Shown here: piece after piece, positions 33,539-42,602 of the stretch
Layout: each line of letters begins with the position of its first letter
Position numbering within the stretch: the first letter of the stretch is position 1
DNA from: Miltoncostaea sp963771025
GTDB lineage: Bacteria; Actinomycetota; Thermoleophilia; Miltoncostaeales; Miltoncostaeaceae
NCBI GenBank assembly: GCA_963771025.1
Contig: CAVYRL010000008.1
Span: 1-64,000 of the forward strand
Reading direction: 5' to 3'
Length of the DNA: 64,000 nt
The notes under the pieces: generated by a model
Told to the model about the DNA's origin: nothing
What the model saw: only the letters and a program-made list of their open reading frames with translations
The model's database searches: none
Made by a program: the position numbers and the translations under genes

Positions 33539-34399
33539 TCATCGCGTGGCGAGGCTGGCGAGCGTCTCGTGCCCCATCACGCTCAGCTTGCGCCCGGTCG
33601 AGAGCGCCACCCGCTCGCCGAACACGTCGTAGTCGCGCGACTCGATGCTGGTCAGGATCTCGCGGTACAGCCCGGCGAGGATCGCGACGCACATGCGCGC
33701 CCGCCGATCGAGCAGCGGCAGCAGCTGCTCGCCGCGGGCGAAGTACCGCCGCGCGCGCGCGCCCTGCGTCGCCATCAGCGCCTGGAAGCGCTCGCTGCTC
33801 AGCCCCTCGAGCACCTCCTTCTCGCTCACGCCATGGGCGCGCAGCTCGTCCTGAGGCAGATAGATGCGGCCGCGGCCGGCGTCCTCGGCGACGTCGCGCA
33901 TGATGTTGACCAGCTGCAGCGCCACGCCCAGATCGCGCGCGTGCCGCGGCGCGGCGACGTCGGTGAAGCCGAAGACATGAAGGCTCACCAGGCCCACGGC
34001 CCCGGCCACGCGGTCGCAATACTCCTCCAGCGCGGCGAAGTCCGGGTACCGGGCCACCTGCAGGTCCCACTCCACGCCCTCCAGCAGGTGCTCGAGGTGC
34101 GTGCGCGGGATCGCGAATCGCCGGACGGCGTCGGACAGCGCGACGAGCACCGGGTCGTCGGCGGGCGGATCGCCCGCGTAGCAGCGCGCCAGCTCCTCCC
34201 TGCGGCGGTCGAGCGCGACCAGCTTCTCGTCGAGTGGCTCGTCGCCGTCCACGCTGTCGTCGCAGCGGCGGCTGAACGCGTACGCAGCGTAGATGGCCTC
34301 CCGGCGCTGCGCGGGCAGGAGGACGAACCCGTAGTAGAAGTTGCGCGCCTCCCGCCGAGTGATCTCGCGACAGGCCTGATACGCCTCTGCGGTGCTCAT
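33539..34399 (-). CDS. hpnD: Presqualene diphosphate synthase HpnD
   Basis: HpnD condenses two farnesyl diphosphates to presqualene diphosphate. The 286-residue trans-prenyltransferase contains RREARNFYYGF, AYAFSRRCDDSVD (first Asp-rich motif) and QLVNIMRDVAEDAGRGRIYLP (second motif, with DVAED). The ATG at 34399 is preceded by a near-perfect GAGGAGG and overlaps the hpnC stop (ATGA). Distinguished from hpnC by the DVAED motif; the functional split follows from the known HpnC/HpnD families. Confidence 0.92.
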   Translation of the reverse strand: MSTAEAYQACREITRREARNFYYGFVLLPAQRREAIYAAYAFSRRCDDSVDGDEPLDEKLVALDRRREELARCYAGDPPADDPVLVALSDAVRRFAIPRTHLEHLLEGVEWDLQVARYPDFAALEEYCDRVAGAVGLVSLHVFGFTDVAAPRHARDLGVALQLVNIMRDVAEDAGRGRIYLPQDELRAHGVSEKEVLEGLSSERFQALMATQGARARRYFARGEQLLPLLDRRARMCVAILAGLYREILTSIESRDYDVFGERVALSTGRKLSVMGHETLASLATR

Positions 34400-35271
34400 G
34401 TCTGCCTCCTCAAGAGTGCCAGGAGTACGGATCCTGCGATGCGGGCGCGCCCTACGCGCCCGGGGGCCGGCCGGCGCCAGAGGGTGTCGTGGCCCTGGCG
34501 GGCGATCGCGTCGCACACCGCCCTGCCGCCGGCGGTGAACATCCGGATGTCGATGGCGACCGCGGGGGGCACGACGCGGGCGAGGGGCGCCCCGCGATCG
34601 AGCCAGTCGCGGGCGCGATCGACCTCGAACGCGACCAGTTCCCGCAGCGCCGGGGTCGCGCGCGGGCGCGCGAGATCGCTCGCCCCCACCCCGAAGCGCT
34701 CCATGTCCTCGAGGGGCAGGTACACGCGACCGCGCTCGCGCAGATCGCGGCCGATGTCCTGCCAGAAGTTCGCCAGCTGGAGGCCGATGCAGGTCGCGTC
34801 GCTCATCTGGGTCCGCCAGGAGTCGCGATACCCGAGGACTCCGAGGACCATGCGGCCGACCGGCGTGGCGGAGTGCTCGCAGTACTCGAGCAGGTCCGCG
34901 TACGTCGCCCAGCGATCGGTCTGCTGATCCATGACGTTGGCGTGGATCAGCCGCAGGAACGGGTCGGCCGGCAGGTCGTGGCGGGCGATCGTCCGGGCGA
35001 GCGCGCGCAGCCGCGGGTCGCGCGGGGCGCCCCCGAAGCAGCGAAGCGTGTCCTCGCGCCAGGCGGCGAGCCGCTCGAGGCGCCGCGAACGCTCCCCCTC
35101 GTCGCCCAGATCATCGGTCGCCCGGCAGAAGGCGTACAGGGCGTGCATGTCGGCGCGCGCCGCGGACGGCAGCAGCCAGAAGGCGACGGGGAAGTTCTCG
35201 TCGTGGCCGCGCGCCGCCCGCGAAGCCGCCAGGCGGTCCCGGCGCTGCCCCGCCGTGGTCGAGGTGCTCAT
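34396..35271 (-). CDS. hpnC: Hydroxysqualene synthase HpnC
   Basis: HpnC converts presqualene diphosphate to hydroxysqualene. The 291-residue protein has the prenyl-synthase motifs ENFPVAFWLLP, YAFCRATDDLGDE (first motif) and LANFWQDIGRDLRERGRVYLP (second). ENFPVAFWLLP near the N-terminus is characteristic of HpnC rather than HpnD. The start ATG overlaps the stop of the squalene-hopene cyclase gene. Gene order shc-hpnC-hpnD-hpnE allows a compact squalene supply line within one transcript. Confidence 0.92.
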   Translation of the reverse strand: MSTSTTAGQRRDRLAASRAARGHDENFPVAFWLLPSAARADMHALYAFCRATDDLGDEGERSRRLERLAAWREDTLRCFGGAPRDPRLRALARTIARHDLPADPFLRLIHANVMDQQTDRWATYADLLEYCEHSATPVGRMVLGVLGYRDSWRTQMSDATCIGLQLANFWQDIGRDLRERGRVYLPLEDMERFGVGASDLARPRATPALRELVAFEVDRARDWLDRGAPLARVVPPAVAIDIRMFTAGGRAVCDAIARQGHDTLWRRPAPGRVGRARIAGSVLLALLRRQT

Positions 35272-37169
35272 GCCGCCTCCTCCGAGGCCCGCGCGACCCA
35301 GCGCGCCAGGGCGGTGACCGGGAAGACGTTGCGGTAGATGTCGTAGCGGATCATGAAATCCGCGGGGAAGCCCGTTCCCGTGTACGCCCTCTCCTCCCAG
35401 GTCCCGTCGCTCCGCTGGCTCTCCGCCAGGTGCCGGACGCCGCGGGCGATCGCCGGATGCCCCGGGTCGGCCGCGAGCAGCGCCAGCAGAGCCCAGGCCG
35501 TCTGGGAGGCGGTGGAGGGGCCCCGTCCGACCCATGCCGGGTCGCGATAGCTCTCGACCCGCTCGCCCCAACCCCCGTCGGGGTTCTGCCGGTCGGCCAG
35601 CCAGGCGACCGCCCGGCGGGCCGGCGCAGCGCCCATGTCCTCGCCGGCCGCGGCAAGGGCGGGCACCACCGCGCCCGTGCCGTAGATGTGGTTGACGCCC
35701 CAGCGGCCCCACCACGATCCGTCCTCGCGCTGCTCGGCGAGCAGGTACGCCACCCCCCGGCGCACGGCCGGATGGCCCGCGGGGATTCCGCAGTGGATCA
35801 GCGCCTCGATCACGTGGGCGGTCACGTCCTCGGTGGGAGGGTCGATGACCTCGCCGAAATCGCACACCGGGAGCTGGGTCATGACGCGACGGTCGTTGTC
35901 AACGTCGAAGGCCCCCCAACCGCCGTTGCGACTCTGCATGGCCAGCAGCCAGTCGACGCCGCGCCGAATCGCGGGATGCCGGCCCGACAGTCCCGCGCGC
36001 AGCAGCGCCAGCAGCACCTCCGCCGTGTCGTCCGTATCGGGGTACCAGACGTTGTCGAACTCGAAGGACCAGCCACCCGGGCGGCCCCTGCGCGGGATCT
36101 CCCACCAGTCGCCGAACCGGTCCACCTCCTTGGCGAGCAGCCAGTCGGCCGCCCGCCTCAGAGCAGGGTGATCGGCGGGCAGGCCGGCGTCGCCGAGGGC
36201 GACCGCCGCCAGAGCGGTGTCCCAGATCGGAGACAGGCAGGCCTGCACCCTCAGCCGGTCTCCGTCCTCGACCCGGAACGTGCCGTCGAAGCCCGCCAGG
36301 CCCTTGGCGATCACGGGGTGGTCGAGCGGGTAACCGAGCGCGTTGAGGGCGATGATCGAGTAGATCCAGGGCGGCTGGATGCCGCCCCACGAGCCGTCCG
36401 CCTCCTGGCGATCGCAGATCCAGCGGGCGATCCGGGCCTCGGAGCGGGCGCGCAGGCGACGCAGCGGGCGGCGGTTGTACCACCGCGCGAGCGGCATCGC
36501 GCGCCGGAACCACGGCGTCCAGCGTCCGGCGGCCTTGGCGCTCGGGGCGGGCCCGCTCCCGGGCGCCCCGGCGAAGAGCTCCTCCAGCCCCACGGCCTGC
36601 GGGTAGGTCGGATGCCGTGAGAGGACGACCATCAGGGCCACGAACGTCCCCCGCGCCCAGCAGGCGAAGCGATAGGGCGACAGGGGCGCCTTCGGAGGCA
36701 GCAGGATCATCTCCGGGGGGATGACCGGCAGCGCCGACCAGGGGTAGCGGCCCTGCACGGCGAGCCAGAGCTTGGTGAAGAAGCGGGCGTGATCGGCGCC
36801 CCCCCGCGACAGCACCAGCTCGCGCGCGCGTGCGAGGGCAGGATCGTCGGCCGGGGCGCCGGTGAGTCGCAGCGCGTAGTACGCCTCGACCGTGGTCGAG
36901 AGATCGGAGGGCCCGTCGTACCAGAGCGGCCAGCCCCCATCGGGGCTCTGACCGGCCCTCAGCTCGTTGGCCAGCCGGCGCAGGTCGTCGTCGCGCGCGA
37001 TCCCGAGCATGGTGACCAGGAACACGTGCTCGGCCACGATGGTGGCGTTGGAGTGGAGCTCGGCCCACCAGCAGCCCGCCGGATCCTGGTCGGCGACCAG
37101 CTGGTCGCGACCGCGCTCCATCGCGGCGCGGGCCGCCGAGAGCAGGTCGGGAGGGGCGTGGACGGGCAT
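35268..37169 (-). CDS. shc: Squalene-hopene cyclase
   Basis: The 633-residue membrane-bound cyclase converts squalene to hopene and hopanol. The catalytic acid motif DTDD is at residues 378-381 (WYPDTDDTAE). Several QW-type repeats are present (for example QSPDGGWPLWYD, QEADGSWGGIQPPW, QSRNGGWGAFD, QREDGSWWGRWG, QNPDGGWGE). Length agrees with bacterial cyclases (about 630-650). ATG 37169 overlaps the stop of hpnA (TGATG); an upstream in-frame extension is Arg/Pro-rich and rejected. It is the core gene of the hopanoid operon. Confidence 0.96.
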   Translation of the reverse strand: MPVHAPPDLLSAARAAMERGRDQLVADQDPAGCWWAELHSNATIVAEHVFLVTMLGIARDDDLRRLANELRAGQSPDGGWPLWYDGPSDLSTTVEAYYALRLTGAPADDPALARARELVLSRGGADHARFFTKLWLAVQGRYPWSALPVIPPEMILLPPKAPLSPYRFACWARGTFVALMVVLSRHPTYPQAVGLEELFAGAPGSGPAPSAKAAGRWTPWFRRAMPLARWYNRRPLRRLRARSEARIARWICDRQEADGSWGGIQPPWIYSIIALNALGYPLDHPVIAKGLAGFDGTFRVEDGDRLRVQACLSPIWDTALAAVALGDAGLPADHPALRRAADWLLAKEVDRFGDWWEIPRRGRPGGWSFEFDNVWYPDTDDTAEVLLALLRAGLSGRHPAIRRGVDWLLAMQSRNGGWGAFDVDNDRRVMTQLPVCDFGEVIDPPTEDVTAHVIEALIHCGIPAGHPAVRRGVAYLLAEQREDGSWWGRWGVNHIYGTGAVVPALAAAGEDMGAAPARRAVAWLADRQNPDGGWGERVESYRDPAWVGRGPSTASQTAWALLALLAADPGHPAIARGVRHLAESQRSDGTWEERAYTGTGFPADFMIRYDIYRNVFPVTALARWVARASEEAA

Positions 37170-38194
37170 CAGGCGTGGACCGCCGCGCGGTGGATCTCGG
37201 GGCGCGCGGCCATGCCGGCCGCGTAGTACCACTCGGCCGCGTCGCGGAGCGCCCCCCGGACCGGCGACTGGGGCAGCTTGAGCTCTGAGACCGCGCGCGC
37301 CGCGGAGAAGTACATCGGCGAGCGCGCCATGCGGGCGCCGTCGAGCGGCGCGACGGGCTCGCGTCGCAGGATCCAGCCCTCGACCAGTTCGTCGACGGCC
37401 GCGACGCCGATGGCCGCGGCGTGCGGAATGCGCCGCTCGGGGAACGGCAGGCCGGTCTCCTCACCGAGCATCCGCATGATGCCCGCGAGTGTGACGTTGG
37501 CGTTGCCGAGGATGTACCGGCGCCCGGGCGTGCCGCGCTCCAGGGCGAGGCGGTGCCCCACGGCGACGTCGCGGACGTCGACCAGGTTGAGGCCCGTGTC
37601 GACCACGGCCACCATCCGCCCGCGCAGGAAGTCGAGCACCACGCGTCCCGTCGGCGTCGGGCGCCGGTCGCCCGGGCCGACCGGAGCGGAGGGGTTGACG
37701 ATGACGGCCCACTGGCCGCCGAGGGCGGCCTCGCCCACGATGCGCTCGGCCGCGACCTTCGAGCGCTTGTAGGCGCCGATCACCTTCGACCGCCGCAGGG
37801 GGGTGCGCTCGTCGCCCACGCCGCCCCCCCGGGGAACGCCGATGGTCGACACGGACGACGTGTACACCAGGCGGGCGCCCGCGGCCGCCGCGGCGGCCAC
37901 CACGTTGGCCGTCCCGCCCGCGTTGGTGTGCCAGACCTCGCGCGCCGCGCTCCGGCGCAGCGTGTAGCGGGCGGCCACGTGGAACACCGCGTCGCAGCCG
38001 CGCGCGGCGGCCGCGACGGAGGCGGCGTCGCGGACGTCGCCGGGCACGGGCTCGGCGCCGGCCGGCCACCCCTCCGCCGTCATGCTCGCCTCGCGCACCA
38101 GCGCGCGCACGGTCCAGCCGTTGGCCAGCAGGTCATCGGCCACGTGGTGCCCGATGAACCCCGTCGCGCCGGTCACGAGGGCGGTGCCGCCCAT
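37169..38194 (-). CDS. hpnA: Hopanoid-associated sugar epimerase HpnA
   Basis: The 341-residue protein is an extended short-chain dehydrogenase: VTGATGFIGHHVADDLL (NAD(P) motif TGxxGxxG, residues 7-23), FHVAARYTL and the catalytic YKRSK (Tyr-x3-Lys, about residues 142-146), matching the HpnA family that accompanies hopanoid genes. Its substrate is not established; a side-chain sugar modification is suspected in the family. It overlaps hpnG by TGATG and shc by TGATG. Confidence 0.9.
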   Translation of the reverse strand: MGGTALVTGATGFIGHHVADDLLANGWTVRALVREASMTAEGWPAGAEPVPGDVRDAASVAAAARGCDAVFHVAARYTLRRSAAREVWHTNAGGTANVVAAAAAAGARLVYTSSVSTIGVPRGGGVGDERTPLRRSKVIGAYKRSKVAAERIVGEAALGGQWAVIVNPSAPVGPGDRRPTPTGRVVLDFLRGRMVAVVDTGLNLVDVRDVAVGHRLALERGTPGRRYILGNANVTLAGIMRMLGEETGLPFPERRIPHAAAIGVAAVDELVEGWILRREPVAPLDGARMARSPMYFSAARAVSELKLPQSPVRGALRDAAEWYYAAGMAARPEIHRAAVHA

Positions 38195-38808
38195 CAGGCC
38201 GTCTCCGCCAGCATCCCCTCGAGACCGCCGGCGAGCGCCCGGCCCGCCCGCGCCGCGGCCGGCCCCAACCGCACGAGCAGGGGCAGCTCGAGCGGATGGG
38301 TGATCAGGTGGGCGGCCACGCGCCCGGGGCGAAGACTCGCCCCCCCGGCCGCCATGCGCTCGAAATCGGGCAGACGATGGCGGGTGGCGTCGGTGACCGC
38401 CCGCAGGGCCAGGAAGGGCACTCCGGCGGCCCCGGCCGCGCGTGCCAGGGCGGCGCTCTCGAGGTCGACGGCCATGCCGTCCAGGCGGGCGCGGGCGTCC
38501 GGCGTGCGGGCGATGTGGCGCGCGCTCACGAGCGCCCCCCGCCGCCCCGGGGCGGCGGCGAGAAGGGCCGGGTCGGCGGCGAACTCGTCGCCGGTGACCT
38601 CGTCGACCACACGCTCCGCGGCGACCAGGTCGCCCACCCGGAGCACAGGGTCGAGGGCCCCGCAGAAACCGACGGCCAGAAGCGCGCGCGGGCGCCCCGC
38701 CGCGATCGCCGTGCCGGCCCGGGCCGCCGCCGCGGCGCCCATGCCGCCGAGGCGCAGCACGACGCCCGGCCGCTCCAGCCGTCGCAGCGCCCGGCGCTCG
38801 GCGGGCAC
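38194..38808 (-). CDS. hpnG: Adenosylhopane nucleosidase HpnG (phosphorylase superfamily)
   Basis: HpnG removes adenine from adenosylhopane to give ribosylhopane. The protein shows the nucleoside-phosphorylase fold: LLAVGFCGALDPVLRVGDLV, VDLESAALARAA (the ME-like nucleoside-binding segment) and FLALRAVTDA. The GTG at 38808 (205 codons) is the first standard start, but the first beta strand (FVLVCAVPAE) begins upstream of it and there is no ATG, GTG or TTG in frame before hpnH. A non-standard start near the hpnH stop (38837) is likely. Short length and Ala-rich sequence fit actinobacterial members. Confidence 0.8.
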   Translation of the reverse strand: MPAERRALRRLERPGVVLRLGGMGAAAAARAGTAIAAGRPRALLAVGFCGALDPVLRVGDLVAAERVVDEVTGDEFAADPALLAAAPGRRGALVSARHIARTPDARARLDGMAVDLESAALARAAGAAGVPFLALRAVTDATRHRLPDFERMAAGGASLRPGRVAAHLITHPLELPLLVRLGPAAARAGRALAGGLEGMLAETA

Positions 38809-38836
38809 GGCGCAGACGAGGACGAAGGGCGTGGGC

Positions 38837-39844
38837 TCAACCGCGTGCGAGCGCGACCAGATCCTTGGGTCGGCCGAGGGCCTCGATGATCGTGCTGGCC
38901 TCGTACCCGCAGTGCATCTTGCAGTTGGCGCAGCGCGGATCGCGACCGGTCCCGTAGGCCTCCCAGTCCGTGCCCTCGTAGAGCTCCTGCAGGCTCGAGA
39001 CGTGCGCGTCGGCCAGCAGGTAGCAGGGGCTCCGCCAGCCCTCGACGGTGTACGTCGGCATCGACCACGCCGAGCAGCGGTACTCGCGCTTGCCCTGGAG
39101 GAACTCGTGGAACAGGGGGTTGTTGTAGAAGGGCACATCCAGGCCGTCGCATCGCTCGTGCACCTCCGTGTAGAGCGCCTCCGCCTCCGAGGCGGCGAGG
39201 AACTGCTCGCGGTCGTGGGTCACGGACTCGTAGTCGAAGCCGGGCGAGGTGATGCACCCCTCCACGCCCATGTCGCGCAAGAATGTGAAGAGCTCGACGT
39301 ATTCCTCGGCCGGCACGCCGCGGAAGATCGTCGTGTTGGTGCACACGCGATAGCCGCGCGAGATGGCCTCGCGCATGTGCGCGGTCGCCGTGACGAAGAC
39401 GCCCTCGCGCGCGACGGCCCTGTCGTGCACCGCCTCCATCCCGTCGATGTGGACCACGAAGGCGAATCGGTCCGAGGGCGGGATGCGCCCGAACGCGCGC
39501 TCCATCAGCAGCCCGTTGGTGCAGAGGTAGACGAACCGGCCCTGGGCCGTGATGCCGTTGACGATCTCGTCGATCTGCTTGTGGATGAGCGGCTCGCCGC
39601 CGGGAATGTTGACGATCGGCGCGCCGGCCTCGTCGGCCACCCTCAGGCACTCCTCGACCGTGAGCCGCTTGTCGAAGACGTGCTCGTACTCCCGAATCCG
39701 CCCGCAGCCCTCGCACGCGAGGTTGCAGAGCTCGAGAGGCTCGAGCATGAGCGTGAACGGGAAGCGCGACTCCCGCTTGATCAAGCGGTTCTTGAGCAGG
39801 TAGCCGGCCATGGCGAGTTCCAGCGAGCGTGGTCGGTTCGGCAT
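38837..39844 (-). CDS. hpnH: Adenosyl-hopene transferase HpnH (radical SAM)
   Basis: HpnH joins the adenosyl group of S-adenosylmethionine to hopene, forming the C35 side chain. The 335-residue radical SAM enzyme has the cluster motif CNLACEGCGR (C-x3-C-x2-C, about residues 40-49), NIPGGEPL and a C-terminal cysteine region CANCKMHC resembling an HpnH C-terminal signature. ATG 39844 is preferred to a TTG three bases earlier; TAGGAG that overlaps the fni stop is the ribosome site. It precedes hpnG directly, matching the order of the reactions. Confidence 0.94.
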   Translation of the reverse strand: MPNRPRSLELAMAGYLLKNRLIKRESRFPFTLMLEPLELCNLACEGCGRIREYEHVFDKRLTVEECLRVADEAGAPIVNIPGGEPLIHKQIDEIVNGITAQGRFVYLCTNGLLMERAFGRIPPSDRFAFVVHIDGMEAVHDRAVAREGVFVTATAHMREAISRGYRVCTNTTIFRGVPAEEYVELFTFLRDMGVEGCITSPGFDYESVTHDREQFLAASEAEALYTEVHERCDGLDVPFYNNPLFHEFLQGKREYRCSAWSMPTYTVEGWRSPCYLLADAHVSSLQELYEGTDWEAYGTGRDPRCANCKMHCGYEASTIIEALGRPKDLVALARG

Positions 39845-39853
39845 CAAGTACTC

Positions 39854-40939
39854 CTAGATCGGCGAGGCCAGATTCGATGGTGGAGCGGACGCGCCATCCA
39901 CGCGCGCCATGTGAGAGGTGCTCCGCAGCTCGGCGATCGAGGAGGCGCCGATGCAGAACATCGCCACTCGCATCTCGGTGACGATCCGTCGCAGCTCGTC
40001 GGCGAGGTCCGTCTCGCCCTGGACCGCGGCGCGCAGGAACGGCGCCGCGAAGGCGGCCACATCGCCGCCGAGCGCGATGCACTTGGCCGCGTCGAGGCCG
40101 CTGCGCAGCCCCCCCGACGCGATCAGCAGTCCCTCGGGAAAGCCCCGGCGGCACGCGACGAGGCTCTCGGACGTGGGGATCCCCCACTCGCGGAAGGTCG
40201 CGGCCACGCGGCGCATCACGGCATCGGTCATGCGGTGGCGCTCGACCTCGCTCCACGAGGTGCCGCCGGCGCCCGCCACGTCGAGGCCCGCGACGCCGGC
40301 GTCGGCCAGCGTGCGCGCGACGCGCTCGCTGATCCCCCACCCCACCTCCTTGACCAGCACGGGCACGTCGACCGCGACGACCACCTCGCCGATCAGGTCG
40401 ACGAGCGCGGCGAAATGCGGCGTGCCCTCGGGCTGGAGCGCTTCCTGCAGGGGGTTGGCGTGCAGCACCAGCGCGTCGGCGGCGATCATCTCGACAGCAC
40501 GCCGGCAGCGGCCCACGGCATCCGGCTCGCGGAGCTGGGCGGCCCCGAGGTTGGCCATCAGGGGCACGTCCGGCGCCTGCTCCCGCACCAGGAACGTCTC
40601 GGCCAGCGCGGCGTCGTCGAGCGCGGCGCGCTGCGAGCCCACGCCCATCGCCACGCCCGCCGCCTGGGCCGCGCGGGCCAGCCGCCGGTTGATCTGCGCG
40701 CCCCTCTCCACGCCGCCCGTCATGCACGAGATGACCACCGGGGCGGCGAGCTGCCGTCCCAGGAACTCCGTCGTCAGATCGACGTCCTCGAGATCGATCT
40801 CCGGGAGGGCCTGGTGCTCGAAGCGGTAGAGCTCGAGCCCGGTCGTGAGCCCGCCGAAGCCGACGTCCTCCTCCAGGGTGATCCTGATGTGGTCGGCCTT
40901 CCGGCCGGCGTGCCCGGCGTCCTGGCGCTCACTCTCCAC
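39854..40939 (-). CDS. fni: Type 2 isopentenyl-diphosphate isomerase
   Basis: This FMN-dependent enzyme interconverts isopentenyl and dimethylallyl diphosphates, balancing precursors for the adjacent farnesyl diphosphate synthase. The 361-residue TIM barrel has RKADHIRI near the N-terminus, ISCMTGGVE, NLGAAQL, HANPLQEALQPEG and LVKEVGWGIS, LDVAGAGGTSW and IASGGLRSGLDAAKCIALG, all typical of the Fni family. The start is GTG. Gaps of 14 and 9 bases to ispA and hpnH show it belongs to the operon. Confidence 0.94.
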   Translation of the reverse strand: MESERQDAGHAGRKADHIRITLEEDVGFGGLTTGLELYRFEHQALPEIDLEDVDLTTEFLGRQLAAPVVISCMTGGVERGAQINRRLARAAQAAGVAMGVGSQRAALDDAALAETFLVREQAPDVPLMANLGAAQLREPDAVGRCRRAVEMIAADALVLHANPLQEALQPEGTPHFAALVDLIGEVVVAVDVPVLVKEVGWGISERVARTLADAGVAGLDVAGAGGTSWSEVERHRMTDAVMRRVAATFREWGIPTSESLVACRRGFPEGLLIASGGLRSGLDAAKCIALGGDVAAFAAPFLRAAVQGETDLADELRRIVTEMRVAMFCIGASSIAELRSTSHMARVDGASAPPSNLASPI

Positions 40940-40953
40940 GGGCCACCTCGCGA

Positions 40954-41874
40954 TCAGCTCTGGCGGACATGGATGAGATCCGCGGCCGCCTGCAGATCGC
41001 CCACCGGACCGGGAATCGAGGCCAGCAGCGCGCTGGTGCGCGCGTGCGTCTCGACCGCGAGCTCACGCGCACGCTCCAGGCCGTACATGCTCACGTACGT
41101 CGCCTTGTCCTGGCGCACGTCCGACCCGACCGCCTTGCCCAGGGTCTCGGTCGAGCCGGCGACGTCGAGGATGTCGTCGACGATCTGGAACAGCAGGCCG
41201 AGCTCCCGCGCGAAGGCGCGGTACGCCAGCTCGACCTCGGGCGGCGGATCGGCCAGCGCCACGGCGCAGTGGACGGCGCAGGCGATGAGCCGTCCGGTCT
41301 TCAGCATGTGCACCCGCCGCAACGCCTCGGGCGATGTGTGCCCGGAGCCGCGCAGGTCGAGGAACTGCCCGCCCACCATCCCGTTGACGCCGCTGGCCCG
41401 GCTGAGCTCCGAGATGATCTTCACCTGCACCTCTGCGCCTCCGGCCTGGCGTTCGCACACGAGGCGCACGGCCTCCGCGAAGAGGGCGTCGCCGGCGAGG
41501 ATGGCGACGTCCTCGCCGTAGACCCGGTGGCACGTGGGCTGGCCTCGCCTCAGATCATCGTCGTCCATCGCCGGAAGGTCGTCGTGGATCAGCGAGTAGG
41601 TGTGGATCAGCTCGATGGCCGCGGCCGTCGGCAGCAGGCGCTGCGGATCCTCCCCGAGCGCCTCGCAGCACGCGAGGGCAAGCACTCCCCGGATCCGCTT
41701 GCCGCCGGCCAGCAGCGAGTAGCGCATCGCGTCCACCAGGGCCTCGGTGCCCTCCGCCTCGGCCGCCTCCGAGGCATCGATCGCCGTGAAGTCGAGCATT
41801 CGCAGGTAGTCGTCGAGCAGGGACCGCAGGTGCTCGGGGAGGTTTCCGGCGCCTCCGCTGACGCTCGTCGTCAC
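40954..41874 (-). CDS. ispA: Polyprenyl synthase (farnesyl/geranylgeranyl diphosphate synthase)
   Basis: This prenyl chain-elongating enzyme makes the C15 diphosphate that HpnCDE condense. The product of about 306 residues contains LAGGKRIRGVL, HTYSLIHDDLPAMDDDDLRRG (first Asp-rich motif), GQFLDL, LKTGRLI and FQIVDDILD (second motif). The insertion in the first motif (DDLPAMD) is typical of bacterial FPP synthases, though GGPP cannot be excluded. GTG 41874 overlaps the stop of a 26-codon frame with a strong ribosome site; a GTG at 41901 is an alternative without one. It is the first enzyme gene of the operon. Confidence 0.9.
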   Translation of the reverse strand: MTTSVSGGAGNLPEHLRSLLDDYLRMLDFTAIDASEAAEAEGTEALVDAMRYSLLAGGKRIRGVLALACCEALGEDPQRLLPTAAAIELIHTYSLIHDDLPAMDDDDLRRGQPTCHRVYGEDVAILAGDALFAEAVRLVCERQAGGAEVQVKIISELSRASGVNGMVGGQFLDLRGSGHTSPEALRRVHMLKTGRLIACAVHCAVALADPPPEVELAYRAFARELGLLFQIVDDILDVAGSTETLGKAVGSDVRQDKATYVSMYGLERARELAVETHARTSALLASIPGPVGDLQAAADLIHVRQS

Positions 41875-41951
41875 GCGGCACCCGCTCGTCCGGCGCGGCA
41901 CGGCGTGGCTCGCCCGAGCCCCTCTCCGCTACGGCACCCACCGAAGGCCAT
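41871..41951 (-). CDS. Possible 26-residue leader ORF coupled to ispA
   Basis: A short frame (start MAFGGCRSGEG) has GGGAGGT nine bases before its ATG, the best ribosome site at the head of the hopanoid operon, and its TGA overlaps the in-frame GTG of ispA (GTGA). The peptide itself is not recognised. It may be a leader whose translation delivers ribosomes to ispA, or an accidental frame. Confidence 0.35.
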   Translation of the reverse strand: MAFGGCRSGEGLGRATPCRAGRAGAA

Positions 41952-42188
41952 CAGGTACAGACCTCCCTCGATCAACGAACGATCCCGCCATCATGCGTGC
42001 ACCCTACAATCGTTCCCCGGGCGGATGCCCTTGGGGGCCGGTTACCCCTTTATGACGCCGATCATCCCCTGTGAGGTGCGCTGCGTCGAGCCCCCGCGTC
42101 GAGTCGCCCTTCACGAGTCCTCACGCTCGCGCGCTCGGCGGGCGCTACGTCCACCCGCCGAGCCGACGACCGCGTCGCCGAGGGCAGG

Positions 42189-42602
42189 TCAGGCGAGCTC
42201 CGCCTTGGCCTCTTTCCACCCCACGGTGAGCGCGTAGAGCACGGCGGCCTCGAGGCCGATCACCACGAGCGACCACAGCGGGTACGCGGGAAACCACGCG
42301 AACTGCATGATCAGGTTGACGGCGATCGCGGCGATCGCGAACCACCGCGCCGCCTCGTTGCCGACGAACAGCGAGAGCGCGACGATGACCAGCAGGGCGC
42401 CCCACAGAATCAGAGCCCAGCCCCAGTAGCTGTAGCTCGTGGTCACGAGAAGACCGGACTTCGTGACAAGGAAGACATCGTCGCGCACCAGCGCGGCGAG
42501 GCCCTGGATGATGTTCAGACATCCGATCATGAACATGACGACACCGGCGAAGATCACCCAGCCCGTCCAGGCCGATGATCGCTCCTGAAATGTCGTGGAC
42601 AC
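42189..42602 (-). CDS. DUF7144-like four-helix membrane protein
   Basis: The 137-residue protein has four hydrophobic helices (about residues 14-36, 58-80, 82-103 and 108-128) and resembles the small actinobacterial membrane proteins grouped as DUF7144 (start WTGWVIFAGVVMFMIGCLNIIQG). Their function is unknown. The GTG start is preceded by GGGAGGGAG. It stands alone upstream (in transcript direction) of ispA's promoter region; composition is noticeably less GC-biased because of the hydrophobic residues. Confidence 0.75.
   Translation of the reverse strand: MSTTFQERSSAWTGWVIFAGVVMFMIGCLNIIQGLAALVRDDVFLVTKSGLLVTTSYSYWGWALILWGALLVIVALSLFVGNEAARWFAIAAIAVNLIMQFAWFPAYPLWSLVVIGLEAAVLYALTVGWKEAKAELA

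Noticed and set aside
37421..41521. Plus-strand open frame of 1366 codons opposite the hopanoid genes
   Set aside because: It runs antisense to hpnA, hpnG, hpnH, fni and ispA, all recognised by motifs, and shows no domain of its own.
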